DNA of 20,954 nucleotides, taken from assembly GCA_900155495.1 (NCBI GenBank), contig FTLJ01000563.1, positions 1 to 20,954 on the forward strand, given 5' to 3'. Below, piece after piece: positions 8,839 through 18,993 of the stretch; the stretch's first letter is position 1; every line of letters starts with the position of its first letter. This stretch comes from Porogramme epimiltina. Lineage: Eukaryota; Basidiomycota; Agaricomycetes; Polyporales; Polyporaceae. The notes below the pieces were generated by a model, which was given only the letters and a program-made list of their open reading frames with translations, was not told the origin of the DNA and ran no database searches. The translations under genes were made by a program, and so were the position numbers.

Positions 8839-9876
8839 ACAACCCCCTCTTGGATAACGAATGAAGGGGAAACGAGGAACGAGAAATAGACGGAGAAGGT
8901 GAGGCGGTTGCGCAAGTCTTACGTTGCGGACGGTGGTGCTCACGCACGCTGGGACAGAATTAATGATCTATATACGCACGCTGGTCGTTTTGTACCATCA
9001 TGTGTTTGAATATATCCGCTTGTCGCGGTAGTGGACAATAGGCGTGCTACTGTATGCGTGAAGACGTTTTCCAAAAGCAACCCACCGCTGATCATTCACG
9101 TCACCGGTGGCGGCGGAGCCCCTAACGGCTTCCGAGGCCCTTGCAGGCCTGGTGTTCTAGTCCATGATAGGGGAAGCTCGAGACCGATAGAAGGGACCTC
9201 GAAGGCAAATATTAAGGTTACCTTCCACGACGGCCCCTCGCCGTCCAGGGGCACAGGTTCCGGTGGCGTTAAGGGCACCTGCACTGCCTTCTCATCGGAC
9301 TCCTCTCTTCGACACATGCGAGACCATAAGCCTTACGATCTCGAATCAAGAACAAGTGGAGCAACGCTAAGAAACGGCAGGCTAATACTGTAGTGGGATG
9401 CTGCAAAGCGGTTCCGTGATAAACCAGTGCAGGTACGTACAATTAGACTTCAGTCTAGCGTAGACGCTGAATTTGAGCGACGTCGCGACGTTCTGATAGA
9501 CCAAATGGATGCAGTTGTCGCGTCGAGATCCCGCTCTGGCGTGCCCGTCTCCACGGCTCAACTGATCTCCGTATCACCGCAGGGCTCCACCTGGATCTCG
9601 TACCCCGGTGATAGCCAATGCGCAACCATAATAATGGCAGTTGGTTGTGATGCTTCAGCAACGACTGTGGGCCGGATCGACGACGACGACCAGTCTCCTG
9701 CGTGGGTTGGGAATACTGTGCGGAAAACACTGCGTCAGTACAAGGTTCTGTCAGTGCGAAGGAAACCGGACGAGCTGCGAACTACGTTTGCGGTGACTCG
9801 GGGTGGCACGCACTGAGGCGCTGAGAGTATTTGCACTCACATGCGTAGCTCGCGGTCGTGAGGCCCTGTGTATGGA

Positions 9877-9883
9877 TATATAG
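9877..9883 (+). promoter_or_regulatory. TATA box of membrane-protein gene A
   Basis: TATATAG, 89 bases before the ATG at 9972. The second copy has TATAAAG at the equivalent place, which supports both. Confidence 0.6.
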
Positions 9884-9971
9884 AGATGGAAGCACCTTCC
9901 GAGAGTTCACTCCAGGCGGGTCCATCTATCCACACTTCCACTTTCTCATTCTTCTACTTTTTTTGCCTATC

Positions 9972-10783
9972 ATGGTTTCCCCTATCTACATATTCCGTGT
10001 CGCCGCTCTGGGTAAGCAGTGTCTACTCCATGGCGCATGCTCCCGGACTACAACTAATTGGTCCGTTCAACCAGGGCTGGCAACTATCCTGAGCATTATT
10101 GTAATCGCACTTGGTGCACAAACGTCGGCGGCAGTAAAGCGTATAACACCCGAAGAGCTAGCCGACTTCGAGGCCTTCAATCCTGGCAAGTCTCAATTTG
10201 CTTACGGTAACGTGGGAGTCGCATCGGGGGTCATGATGCTTCTGTCAACTCTGGTCATGTACGTAGAGTCCGCCCGCCACAGAGTCTCCATAATGCTGAC
10301 AGGCTACTCCTTTAGCTTTCTTTGCGACTTCTTAGGCGCGGCGTGGCCTATTCTCGCCGAATTGTTTTGGTTTAGTGGGTGTTTATCTCTCCATCTTGTG
10401 GAAGTGGGATTCTTATCCGGCTACACTCTAGCCGTCCTCTGGGTCCTCTTCGCAGTCACAGGCGGGCTAGCCCTCAAAGAGGCCAGCTTCTTTGCGTCTT
10501 TCGTGGGGCAGCTCGCCAAGGGCTGCGACGAATTTGAGTCCAATCTCGGAACTGTCTGCCATGAAGCACAGCCTCTCGGGATCGTCGCGATCATGACAAT
10601 GGCCCTGTGTGAGTCTCGGAACACTCCAGCGTCGACTTCCATCGAGCAGGATGGGCTGACCTCGGCTTGCTAGTGCTCATGTACAGTCTCACCCTACTCG
10701 TCGTCGCGTTCGTCGGCACCTTCAGGGGAAGGAATTTGTGGCTAGGATCTATTCGACCCAGCGGCAGTACCACAAAGGCGTAG
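9972..10783 (+). CDS. Small tetraspan membrane protein, copy A (MARVEL-like)
   Basis: Four exons, 9972..10011, 10075..10374, 10432..10608, 10674..10783, encode 208 aa. Introns are 63, 57 and 65 nt with GTAAGC, GTGGGT and GTGAGT donors, all at the same phase and place as in copy B. Hydrophobic segments lie at about 8-28, 58-78, 86-127 (one or two helices) and 163-187. A short loop after helix 1 carries conserved SAAVK, and a longer loop near 130-160 has two Cys (145 and 156). The C-terminus ends GSTTKA. The layout recalls MARVEL-like four-helix proteins common in basidiomycetes, but I recognise no diagnostic motif, so function is unknown; a plasma-membrane or endomembrane place is inference. 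The middle intron is in frame and has no stop, so a longer, unspliced form of 227 aa is possible. The ATG is the only one directly before the conserved start PIYIFRVAAL. Confidence 0.8.
10375..10431 (+). other. In-frame intron 2 of membrane-protein gene A
   Basis: 57 nt, donor GTGGGT, acceptor CTCTAG, no stop in frame. Its counterpart in copy B has the same length. The translated segments differ much more between copies than the flanking exons, as expected for an intron rather than coding sequence. Confidence 0.7.
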
Positions 10784-11668
10784 GAGGCGGAGCGTGAGGG
10801 ATAGGGGGAGGGGATATACCGGAGAGACTTGTTAATGATTGGTGGTAATGATCGGTGGTGGGTTACTTTTCAAGCAACCCACCCCCGATTATTGGCGTCA
10901 TCGACGGCGGTGGAGCCCCTAACGACTTCCTATTTTCTTGCAAGCCTAGTGTGCTAGTATGTGACAAGGGGGCTCGATATTGATGGAAGTAAATTCGAAG
11001 GCAAATATCCAGGTTACCTCCCACGGTGCCCCCTCGCCGCCGAGGGGAATAGGTTCCGGTGACATTACGGGTCACTGCACTGCCTTCTCATCAGCCTCCT
11101 CTCTTCGGTGCATGCGGGACCATAAGCTTTACTATCTAGAATCAATGGGCCAGGCGGAGCAACGCTAAGAAACGGCAGGCGGATACCTGGGTGGGCTGCA
11201 GCAGAGTGGTTCTGTGACAAACCAGTGCAGGTACGTACGCTTAGACTTCAATCTAGCGTAGACGCTGAATTTGATGGGTCCCATGACATTCTAATAGACC
11301 AATTGGACGCAGTGGTCGTGCCGAGATGCGACCCCGGCGCGCCCGTCTCCTTTGTTCAACTGATCTTCGTATCACCGCAGAGTCCACCTACGCCTTCTCC
11401 TCGGTGATAACCGCTGCGGAACCGCATTCTGACAGTTGGCGGCGATGCTGTAGCAATGGCCACAGGCTAGATCCATGAATATGACTGGTCCCCTGTCCGG
11501 CCTGGGAACGCTATTCAGCGAACACCGCTTCAACTAAGGTTCTGTCAGTATAAAAGAACCCGCATGAGCTGGGAACCATGTTCGCGATGACTCGAGGTTG
11601 CACGTGCTGAGGTACCGAGAATGTTTGCATTTGCATGCCGCTCGTCGTTGTATGGCCTCATACGCGGG

Positions 11669-11675
11669 TATAAAG
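11669..11675 (+). promoter_or_regulatory. TATA box of membrane-protein gene B
   Basis: TATAAAG, 79 bases before the ATG at 11754 and aligned with TATATAG of copy A. Confidence 0.6.
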
Positions 11676-11753
11676 AGATAGACGCACCTTCCCCGAGTTC
11701 GCTACTGGCGGGTCTGTCCAGCTGTCCTCCTACTTCTGAGCCTTTGCCCCGTC

Positions 11754-12563
11754 ATGGTTGCCCCCATCTACGTATTCCGCGTCGCCGCTCTGGGTAAGTA
11801 ATGTCCATTCAATCGCGCATGCCTCCAGACTGCGTACTGATTGATTGGTTCGACTAGTGGTGGCAGCTATCTTAGCAGTCATTGTGCTCGCGCTCAGTGC
11901 ACAGTCGTCTGCGGCGGTGAAGCACATTGATCAGGAAATCTTCCCCGGAGGCATCGAACTCGACCCGTCGCAATTCCGGTACCCCAATATAGGAATCGCA
12001 TCGGGGGCCATGACGATTGTGTCTGTTCCGATCCTGTACGTAAAGTCGTCCCACCTCAAGGTCTACATAGTCTTAACGGGCCCCTGCGCCAGCATTCTTT
12101 CCGACTTGATCACGGCAGGATGTCCCATTGTCGTAGAGCTGCTCTGGTTTAGTGAGTATTGCTCACGCTCTCTTGTGGAAGGCTGGTTCTCACCTGAACA
12201 CAACCCAGCCGTCACCTGGATCCTCTTCGCCGTCACGGGCGGGCTTGCCCTCAAAGAGGCTCACACCTTTTCCTCAGGCCTAGCGGAGTTGAATTTCGGA
12301 AGTTGTAACGATTTGTCGCAAGTTGGTTCCGACTTCGTGACCCTTTGCCGCGACGCGCGACCTCTCGGGATCGTCGCAATCCTGGCGATGGGCATGTGTG
12401 AGTTGAATATTCTAGTCTCAGCTCTCAGAGTCATTGAGGAGGATGGGCTGACCTTGGCTTGCTAGTGCTCGTCTACACTCTCACCTTACTCGCCGTCGCG
12501 GCTGTCGGGACAGGTTTGTGGCTAGGAACTATCAAACCTAGTGGGAGCACGGAGAGGGCTTAG
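11754..12563 (+). CDS. Small tetraspan membrane protein, copy B (MARVEL-like)
   Basis: Four exons, 11754..11793, 11858..12151, 12209..12397, 12466..12563, encode 206 aa. Introns are 64, 57 and 68 nt at the positions used by copy A. The protein begins MVAPIYVFRVAALVVAAIL and keeps the hydrophobic pattern, the SAAVK loop, the run WILFAVTGGLALKEA and the C-terminal LWLGTIKPSGST of copy A. Roughly half of residues look identical by eye; helices are better kept than loops. The loop before the last helix is about four residues longer and still has two Cys (GSCND and TLCRD). Intact frames, splice sites and TATA boxes in both copies suggest both genes work. Function is unknown; MARVEL-like is a fold-level guess. 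Confidence 0.8.
12152..12208 (+). other. In-frame intron 2 of membrane-protein gene B
   Basis: 57 nt, donor GTGAGT, acceptor ACCCAG, no stop in frame. It has the same length and place as in copy A. Confidence 0.7.
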
Positions 12564-12608
12564 GATGTAGGGCGTGAGGGACAGTGCCAGGGGATATACT
12601 GGAGTGAG

Positions 12609-13139
12609 CTGTCGAGGATGTCTACTACCTAAGCGATTTGATACCATGTTTCTTGCCGACCGTGAGCTCAATGGAGGGGAGACTTCGAAGGGAGATTAGG
12701 AGTGTCCCACTTCAAGTTGCGCTGTCTCGCGTCCAGACGGTAATCTAGCAACAAGCTGTCGTTGATAACTATTCCTAGATGATGGAAGGCATGAGCTCTC
12801 CGTTTACTACGGTGGTCGCCACACTGACTCGTTGGACTCGTTGATCTCCCGAAATGTCGAAAATTGATAAAAATTACTAGGTGTTATCTGTGGGCTGAAA
12901 GTGGAATTTCGAGTCAGCATTGACATCCTTCTCAGGTGCTTTGTGAGCACTCTGTTTGGGTGTTCGTCGAACGGCTAAACTTGCTACCCTCGATATGGGA
13001 ATCGGTCCCAAGTCCGGACTCCGAACTGTGCCACCGTGATAGTGAGAAACGTGTTTTCCGTAACAATCTGGATCTCGCTACAATGATCGGAAGAAGTAGT
13101 ATAAGATCTGGCACTTTCTACGGGTCACAAATTAAAATT
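12609..13139. other. Intergenic region
   Basis: It lies between the end of duplication unit B and the start of the region shared with 16990-17730. Composition is close to even, frames are short, and I see no gene, RNA or repeat. Confidence 0.5.
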
Positions 13140-13900
13140 GAAGTAGGCCATTGTGCAACAATTGCTCACAGAAGAAAACGGAACCGTGAGCTCCGTGAAT
13201 CACGTTCACGTTCAACAAAGCACAAGAGTCTTGATTGAATTGACAATCATATAGTAATGCCGCGTCGGATAATGGAACGCGTATACCATGAGGCGCACAA
13301 TGGACAAAACAGGAAGGTGAACCAAGTGTGGATAAGCGCTGATTCGACGCTTTCCTCCACCGTGACGTCCCTTGCAACACGCAACATCCTTTGAAGTTGA
13401 GACTACCATTGTCCTCACAGTTTAGGAAGGTGATCGAGTATTCGAGTCACTGCTTAGACCACTACTCTAACGCTATGACATGATCTCTAGCCCTTCGGGT
13501 ATACCCACACTCTTGACCACCCTTGACCACCGTCCTTGACCACTCCGTCCCGAATACTATAAAACGCACATTGGCTGGGCATTTTCCGTACGTGATTCCT
13601 CTCATCCCACCGCTGAACATGAAGGCTCACTTCTACAGGAAGGCCGGTAAGACCTCACCGTTCAGTCGCAAGCCGATTAACAAGTCCCACGACCGCGGGC
13701 CACCACGAAACTCGAAGCCCTCAGCCCGAGTTGACCGGGGCAAGATGATGGACAGTGCCAAGGACTGCACTATCACAATACCTCTGTCCAAATTTCTCAA
13801 GAAGCTCATTCCGTCTGACCTCCATGGCTTCGATGAGACGTTCTCGCCGGACGTCGTCGAGCAGACATTCCAGACATTCCAGGCGATAATGCCGGAAGAC
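13140..13900 (+). repeat. Segmental duplication, copy 1 (FunK1 promoter and exon 1)
   Basis: This stretch is similar to 16990-17730, offset by about 3.83 kb. Shared blocks include GGAAGGTGAACCA, ACCATTGTCCTCACA, TTAGGAAGGTGA and most of exon 1 of the kinase. Similarity ends near 13900, where copy 2 switches to unrelated sequence. Confidence 0.8.
13512..13564 (+). promoter_or_regulatory. FunK1 core promoter: triple CTTGACCAC and TATA box
   Basis: CTTGACCAC occurs at 13512-13520, 13522-13530 and 13535-13543, followed by TATAAAA at 13558-13564, 55 bases before the ATG. The truncated second copy keeps one CTTGACCAC (17353-17361), a decayed CCTAACCAC and a weaker TATA-like ATATACA. Confidence 0.55.
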
Positions 13901-16510
13901 GAGGAGGACGCCTATCCCTTGGAGAAAGATATATCGTCTGCATGGGTACGCTCCACTTCCTCCAGACGTTGTATCTGAGGTGCTGACTGGCTTGACCACA
14001 GGCCCGCTTGGACAAGGAGCACAGTCTCTGCCCGGGATTCCTGATGCATATCTCGGAGGACACACCGGAGGAGGGCGACCCCACCAAATCTAAGGTCGAC
14101 GCGAGTTTCATACCTGAAGAAGACTCTAGCTTCGTTATGCCCAAGGTCCCCAACTGGGCCTTTCAGCGCTATACGATCGAGTTCAAGCGCGGGGGAACGA
14201 AGTATGATCCGTTTGACGACAAGAATCCCTTGCAACCAGAGTCTGAGGCAGACGATCGGCGCCACGTCAGAGGTCAACTTTTTTCATATGCCGACCTCAT
14301 CTTCAAGTATCAACATCGTACGGCGCATTTCATGCTCCTCGTCAACGGTTTTATGTTCCGGATCATGCGCTGGGATAGATCTGGGGTCATTGTTTCCGAG
14401 GCGACCGAGTACGCCGCGACGATTGAACATACCCGCGGTCTTCTCCAACTCCTCTATGGCCTATCGAGAATGGACCCCGTTCAAGCTGGCCTCGATCCCA
14501 CTGCCACGCGGCTTTCACCAGGATCTTGCGGGTGGCTACGGATGCTCTCTTTATCCTTCAACAACGTCCTCGACCTTAAAGCGGATAAGCTTGTCCAGGA
14601 TCATACTTCCAAGGCAGCTATCGAAACGGTATTACGCACTTATCGGGCCGCAACTGTACCAACCTCTCCCCTTTTCGCCTCAGGGGAGCTCCCTACAGAC
14701 CCTCGGCAACTCTTTGCACATCCTTCATCGTCGAGCAACACAGCTAAAAACAGCTCGCACAGCATGCGTTCTCCGTGTCCTCCCACGTTCACATACATTC
14801 GCGAGCTGTTCAAGGAATCACTCGACAGCAAGGTCGGCTACGTGCTCACCGTCAAAAAGCGAGACTACCTCGTCGGTTCCGCCATCTACGCAGCGATGGG
14901 CCCCATAGGTCGTGGCACGCGAGGCTATGTCGCGCTGGAGTGGGACTCGCAGCGTTTCGTCTTTCTCAAGGATACTTGGAGGCCGCATTACGTCGGCGTC
15001 GGCATCGAGGGAGAAACGCTCAGGATCCTCAATGACGCACACACCCCGTGTGTCCCAACACTTGTCTGCCATGAAGACCTCGAGAAGCAAGTGACACTGA
15101 CGTCTCAGCACTCTCCGAAGACGAATACCAAGCGCCCCGCTGCTCTTCCAACACGCTCACTTCCTCAAAGACGTGGCTCCCGAAGCACTGCAGCACGACG
15201 TTCCAACGCCTCGGGTAGTCAGGCTCCCGCATCAACAACAGCGCCCACCCTTCCAGCGTCTGGCACAAAGCGGAGCCATGGCGAGACCGATGCCGACAGA
15301 AAGAAGCAACCGGGGTGGGGCCTACGTCACCTCACTCACTCGCGCATAGTTGTGGCAGAGGTGTGTCTACCTCTGACACAATGTCCTAACAGCAGGACGT
15401 TGGTGAGAGTGTTAGGTCACGCAGTTCATGGTGCGTTTGCAGATGTTCTACATTTAGCTTTGCGATGCTGATATTACCGCCGGTAGCCCACGAACAGGCG
15501 TTCGAAGTGGCGCACACCTTGCACCGCGACGTTAGTGCAGGAAACATCCTCATTCTCCCGGACATCATCTTCCTCGGAGATATCGAAGAAAGTTACGCAG
15601 TTGGTTTAAAAGGCCTTTTGAGTGACTGGGAACTCGCGAAGATCTCCCCGGAGACGGAAGAAGCTCTTTTCGCTAGCCAGCCGGAACGAACGGTGTGTTT
15701 CACACTCTTATTTGTGATCATTGGTGACTGATTCGGATTACCCACACGTAGGGCACATGGCAGTACATGTCTGTTCCATGCCTTATGGATCCCGAGAAGC
15801 CGGTAGAGGTCCCCGATGAGCTAGAAGCCTTCTTCAACGTTCTCATATACGATGGAGTCCGCTTCATGCAGCATAATCTCAGCGTGATTGAAGTACATAG
15901 CTTCTTCCGCAACTATTTCGATGGAAGTCAGATCACTGAAAAGGGCGAGGTCTGCGGCCCGGTGAAATGGAGCTCCATTTATACTGCAACGCTAGGAGTC
16001 GCACCCAACGTTCTCCGCTTTGGCGCCGATGGCCACCACGTGCTCAACGATCTCATTGCCAAGATGCTGAGCCTATTCCAAGCTCGTCTAAAGGTCTACC
16101 AATGGAACACGCAGAAGCCTCTTCCAGCCCAGAAGAAGCTCCGACTTGAGCCTGAGAACCAACCGCTTGAGTCACTTGAGGACTTGATACAACGGCAAGT
16201 GGAAGGACGAATGGACACGGATATCCGCCGCAAACCCGAAGAAACTTCAACTGCGACGGTCCTCGAGAAGCCCTCGGCCGATCTCAGTGAACCAGACACG
16301 GTCACAATCGCAAAGGCTGCACAGCTCCGAAGTCACAAATGCTTCCGCGATCTCATCGCCGATCACCTCGATCTGCCAGGTTGGCCCAGGAACGACCGCT
16401 CATCGGTTGACCAAATGGACGGCTACAACCCTGAGACGTTCTTGGAGACGATGGAGAAGGCGGCTAAATCGATGGAACAGGCTGCTAGACGGCACTATGC
16501 ATCAGGATAG
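13619..16510 (+). CDS. FunK1-type protein kinase
   Basis: Four exons, 13619..13945, 14002..15430, 15487..15692, 15752..16510, encode 906 aa. Introns are 56, 56 and 59 nt with GTACGC, GTGCGT and GTGTGT donors. FunK1 (PF17667) features: RGQLFSYADLIFKYQHRT with FMFRIMRWDRSGVIVSEA at about 199-243, VCLPLTQ before exon 3, catalytic loop HRDVSAGN at 598-605, LLSDWELAK at about 629-637 with DWE in place of DFG, as is common in FunK1, then RTGTWQYMSV and the late DELEAFFNVLIY. FunK1 kinases are expanded in multicellular basidiomycetes and some are tied to fruiting; substrates are unknown, so signalling is inference. A basic, Ser/Thr-rich linker at about 478-555 (RRGSRSTAARRS, TKRSHGETDADRKK) separates the lobes and has nuclear-signal-like clusters. 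The basic first exon (residues 1-60) is shared with the truncated copy downstream. Exon 2 was taken unbroken; a small in-frame intron there cannot be excluded. Confidence 0.9.
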
Positions 16511-16989
16511 GGCACCGTGAGCCTCCCGAAGGGAGACCCCCGTATCTGTCTGACAAAGTCGCTCGTGTACGGTGTAAGGGATGTCATCCACGTTCGCTAG
16601 CATATCTTGGATTCTTCGTGTCGATTGTTCTTCCTCTAGCTACTACCCTCGTCTATCCACCTGACAACCTGTACATCACATTTTCATGGCTCGAAGATCA
16701 TGAAAATTCTGTTGCTGTTGCCAGTGTTTGAATTGGATACATCACGTTCTGACGAAAAGATGCATGGTTTGGCCTAGTCGAGCATACGCAAATACTGCGC
16801 TTTTTCGTCGTATCCACTGTCACAGCCGCCGACGGCAGTGACTCACAGTACTCCGAGTCGTGCAACGCTTGTAAGTAAGCGCCGAGTATAAAAAGAGACT
16901 AGCGAGTTAGCCGAACCTCTTTAGCAACTACTTGTGTTCCCCCCGCGAGAGTCCTTTCTGAGGCGTTGAGGATTTAAACGGGTAGAGCT
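16511..16989. other. Intergenic region between FunK1 copies
   Basis: 3' flank of the kinase and spacer before the truncated copy. A strong TATA-like word, TATAAAAAG, lies at 16887-16895 on the plus strand, but only a 15-codon frame starts at the next ATG (17009). It may be a relic promoter. No gene is seen. Confidence 0.45.
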
Positions 16990-17730
16990 ATTGTGTTACA
17001 ATTGCACATGGAAAACATGGAGCCGTCCTCGGTGACGTGCGCAATGCACCAATAATGCTTGCTACTGAGTCCTGACAAGAGGAGTCATGGCGCACTACAT
17101 AGCGCGACTCGCGAGACGCGCAGTGGACCATAAAAGGAAGGTGAACCAGGGTCGCCCACGCAGACAAGCGCTTGTCCAACGCTTTGCCTCACCACATCCT
17201 CTACGGTCGACAACCAGCCGCCTTTCAAGTTAGCACCACCATTGTCCTCACAACTTAGGAAGGTGACCGGATTATTTCTTCATTATAGGTGCCTTTAATC
17301 TAACGCTGCGGCTTGCCCTCTAGCATCCGGGCGTACGACCGTGCCGACGCCTCTTGACCACTATCCCTAACCACTCCCCCCCGAACAATATACAGCTCCC
17401 TCGGCCAGATATCTTCTGTAAGCCTCTTCTCCCTTACTAAGTCTCACGACATGCGTCCTCACTACTACCGCAAGGTCGGTAAGACCTTGCCACTCTGTCG
17501 CAAGCCGAAATCGAAGTCCCACAACCGGCGCGGGCCGTCACGAAACCCTAAGCCATCCGCCCGTTTCGATCTCAAGAAGATGGTGGACGACGCCGAGGAC
17601 TGCACTCTCTTGTGCACTTTGTCTAGGTTCATCCGAAATCTCGTCTCGTACGATCTCCAAGGATTCGAGGAGAAATTCCCGCCAGACGTCATCGCCAAGA
17701 TATCCCAGACATTTCGAGAAGCGTTGACAG
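16990..17730 (+). repeat. Segmental duplication, copy 2 (FunK1 promoter and exon 1)
   Basis: It matches 13140-13900 through promoter and exon 1. It breaks off inside exon 1 at about ATTTCGAGAAGCG; everything encoding the kinase domain is absent. Confidence 0.8.
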
Positions 17731-17888
17731 TGGGTGAGGGCAATGCTATGAGTGGCCTTACTGGATTTTATTATACAATACTGCTCGTCTCACAGGGATC
17801 CATGGGGTTTCGTCGGGATTCGTTGAGGTTCATGGTGATTCACGAGGAACATGTGGCTAAGGACAAACATTGTGGCGTTTCCCCGTGA
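17451..17888 (+). pseudogene. Truncated FunK1 copy (N-terminal fragment)
   Basis: An ATG-started frame of 145 codons. Residues 1-93 parallel the N-terminus of the kinase at 13619: MRPHYYRKVGKT against MKAHFYRKAGKT, then SARFDLKKMVDDAEDCT and LQGFEEKFPPDV. After residue 93 the frame runs into unrelated sequence and a repeat field, and stops at 17888. No kinase motif is present. A GTGAGG donor near 17734 and a CTCACAG acceptor near 17796 could splice out the first unrelated part but lead only into the repeats. It may be a dead fragment, or could still make a short basic peptide. The frame before the break has no stop, so the truncation is probably recent. Confidence 0.75.
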
Positions 17889-18085
17889 ATCCTTGGGAAA
17901 CACCGCGAAACACATCAGTTCCCATTAAAACACAGATTCGCTCATCAAATCGCCACCGAGATGGAATTCCGCTTACCACAATATTTCCCGATGATTCCCA
18001 GCGAATCCCAACACCAGTCGAATTACCACATCCCAGCGTTTCCCAACGTTTCCCAACGCCACCTAACGCCACCAATGATTCTCAC
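17795..18085. repeat. Field of degenerate GGGAAAC/GGGATTCG repeats
   Basis: On the minus strand the words TGGGAAACG, TGGGATTCG and CGGGAAA recur, for example GCGTTGGGAAACGTTGGGA near 18040-18060. The same word appears on the plus strand at CCTTGGGAAACACC, and with GTGGCGTTTCCCC (17872-17884) it makes an imperfect hairpin. TGGCG flanks several units. It has no long frame with family content, and I cannot match it to a named transposon. Confidence 0.6.
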
Positions 18086-18993
18086 CCGAGCCTCAGCGCT
18101 CAGCGCTGAAGCGCTTATTTTCCTTTGGGGGAACGGCTGAATCAGCGACGCAATGAGTCACCAGGAAAGCTTGGTCATACTCCCAATTAGAGACGGGTCT
18201 CCTCGGTCGATCTTTCTCGGCCCTCTCCACCTGTGAGCCGCAGCCCTCGCAAATGGAATGCCCGTCTCTATCGAAGCCTCACTACTTCCACCATCGTTTT
18301 CGTGACGCACTAATCTTGCTCGTACATCCCCGCCTCGCGCCCACGTTCGTGCTCCCTCCTTGTCCCACCCCCACGCCATGTGTATGTGCTCGTTCGTAGC
18401 CAAGGAATGCATTGCTCTATTGGAGTATTTTGCACAGGCTTGCGCACGACTTAGCGATCAGACATACGCAGCATCTTAGTGAACCTAATATGCTCGTGGG
18501 ACTGCTACAAGTTGCGCTGGGGGTCTACCCACTTTTCGGAACGCTACCTGCCCTCTTCCGGTCCTCGGGCCCCCTTTTCTCTTTCGTGCGCTATCATTTC
18601 AGCGCTGACTAGTATGTACCCCCTATAATCTCTAGAGAGCAGTCGAGTCGAATGGCTAATCCTTCTATGACAGACACTGGTCGCATCGTAGATGTCCTCG
18701 TTGCAGCCTCCGGATCCAAGTTAAACGTCCTCGTCCACAACCATCCCATTCGTCCTTCGCCCAGCAAGTATCCAACAATAGGTAATATCCGCCGCGTTCT
18801 AACATGCACTTGACTGCAGTGCTCACTCGTGAGACATGTTCACACTTGGTACTTGGAGAATACTAGTAGTGCCCACAACACATACCCTTGCTGAACGATG
18901 GACGAGGTCGATCACCCAACCAAGGTGTGTCCGCGTTCATCCTGTGACACCAAATCACGCTTATAACACGTGCCCACTGGCACTATCTCGCAG
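18086..18993. other. Intergenic region before the second F-box gene
   Basis: The palindrome AGCGCT occurs three times at 18095-18115. A plus-strand frame from ATG 18652 (about 53 codons) ends near a GTAATA donor-like word but does not fit the phase of the F-box exon at 18994. First exons of that gene may lie here but could not be placed. Confidence 0.4.

Larger units (their letters stand above)
9075..10830 (+). repeat. Tandem duplication, unit A
   Basis: First of two direct copies offset by about 1.8 kb. The copies align from AAGCAACCCACC near 9075 through shared blocks such as GGAGCCCCTAACG, AACGCTAAGAAACGGCAGG and ACCAGTGCAGGTACGTAC to just past the stop of the membrane-protein gene, near GAGGGGATATACCGGAG. 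The roughly 800 bp before the TATA box are duplicated too. A frame of about 129 codons at 9427-9816 is open in this copy only, begins at GTG rather than ATG, and is broken in unit B, so I treat it as non-coding. Confidence 0.85.
10872..12608 (+). repeat. Tandem duplication, unit B
   Basis: Second direct copy, starting AAGCAACCCACC near 10872 and fading after CCAGGGGATATACTGGAG near 12604. Coding exons are conserved in frame, while the upstream half has many substitutions and small indels and its equivalent of the long open frame of unit A is interrupted at 11408. A short arrangement GGGTTACTTTTCAAGCAACCC (10860-10880) at the junction forms a small inverted repeat. Confidence 0.85.

Noticed and set aside
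9427..9816. 129-codon frame in duplication unit A
   Set aside because: It starts at GTG within a splice-donor-like block, and the matching frame in unit B is stopped at 11408, so there is no sign of protein-level conservation.
10015..10092. Reading membrane-protein gene A without its first intron
   Set aside because: Unspliced sequence adds a segment absent from copy B, whereas GT-AG splicing gives the same phase and aligned helices in both copies.
9075..12608. Tandem duplication as long terminal repeats of a retrotransposon
   Set aside because: The copies abut head to tail and each holds an intron-bearing gene; there is no internal gag/pol, primer-binding site or polypurine tract between them.
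18652..18813. ATG-started frame of about 53 codons as first exon of the second F-box gene
   Set aside because: Its donor leaves one carried base, while the F-box exon at 18994 needs phase 0. No single intron joins them.
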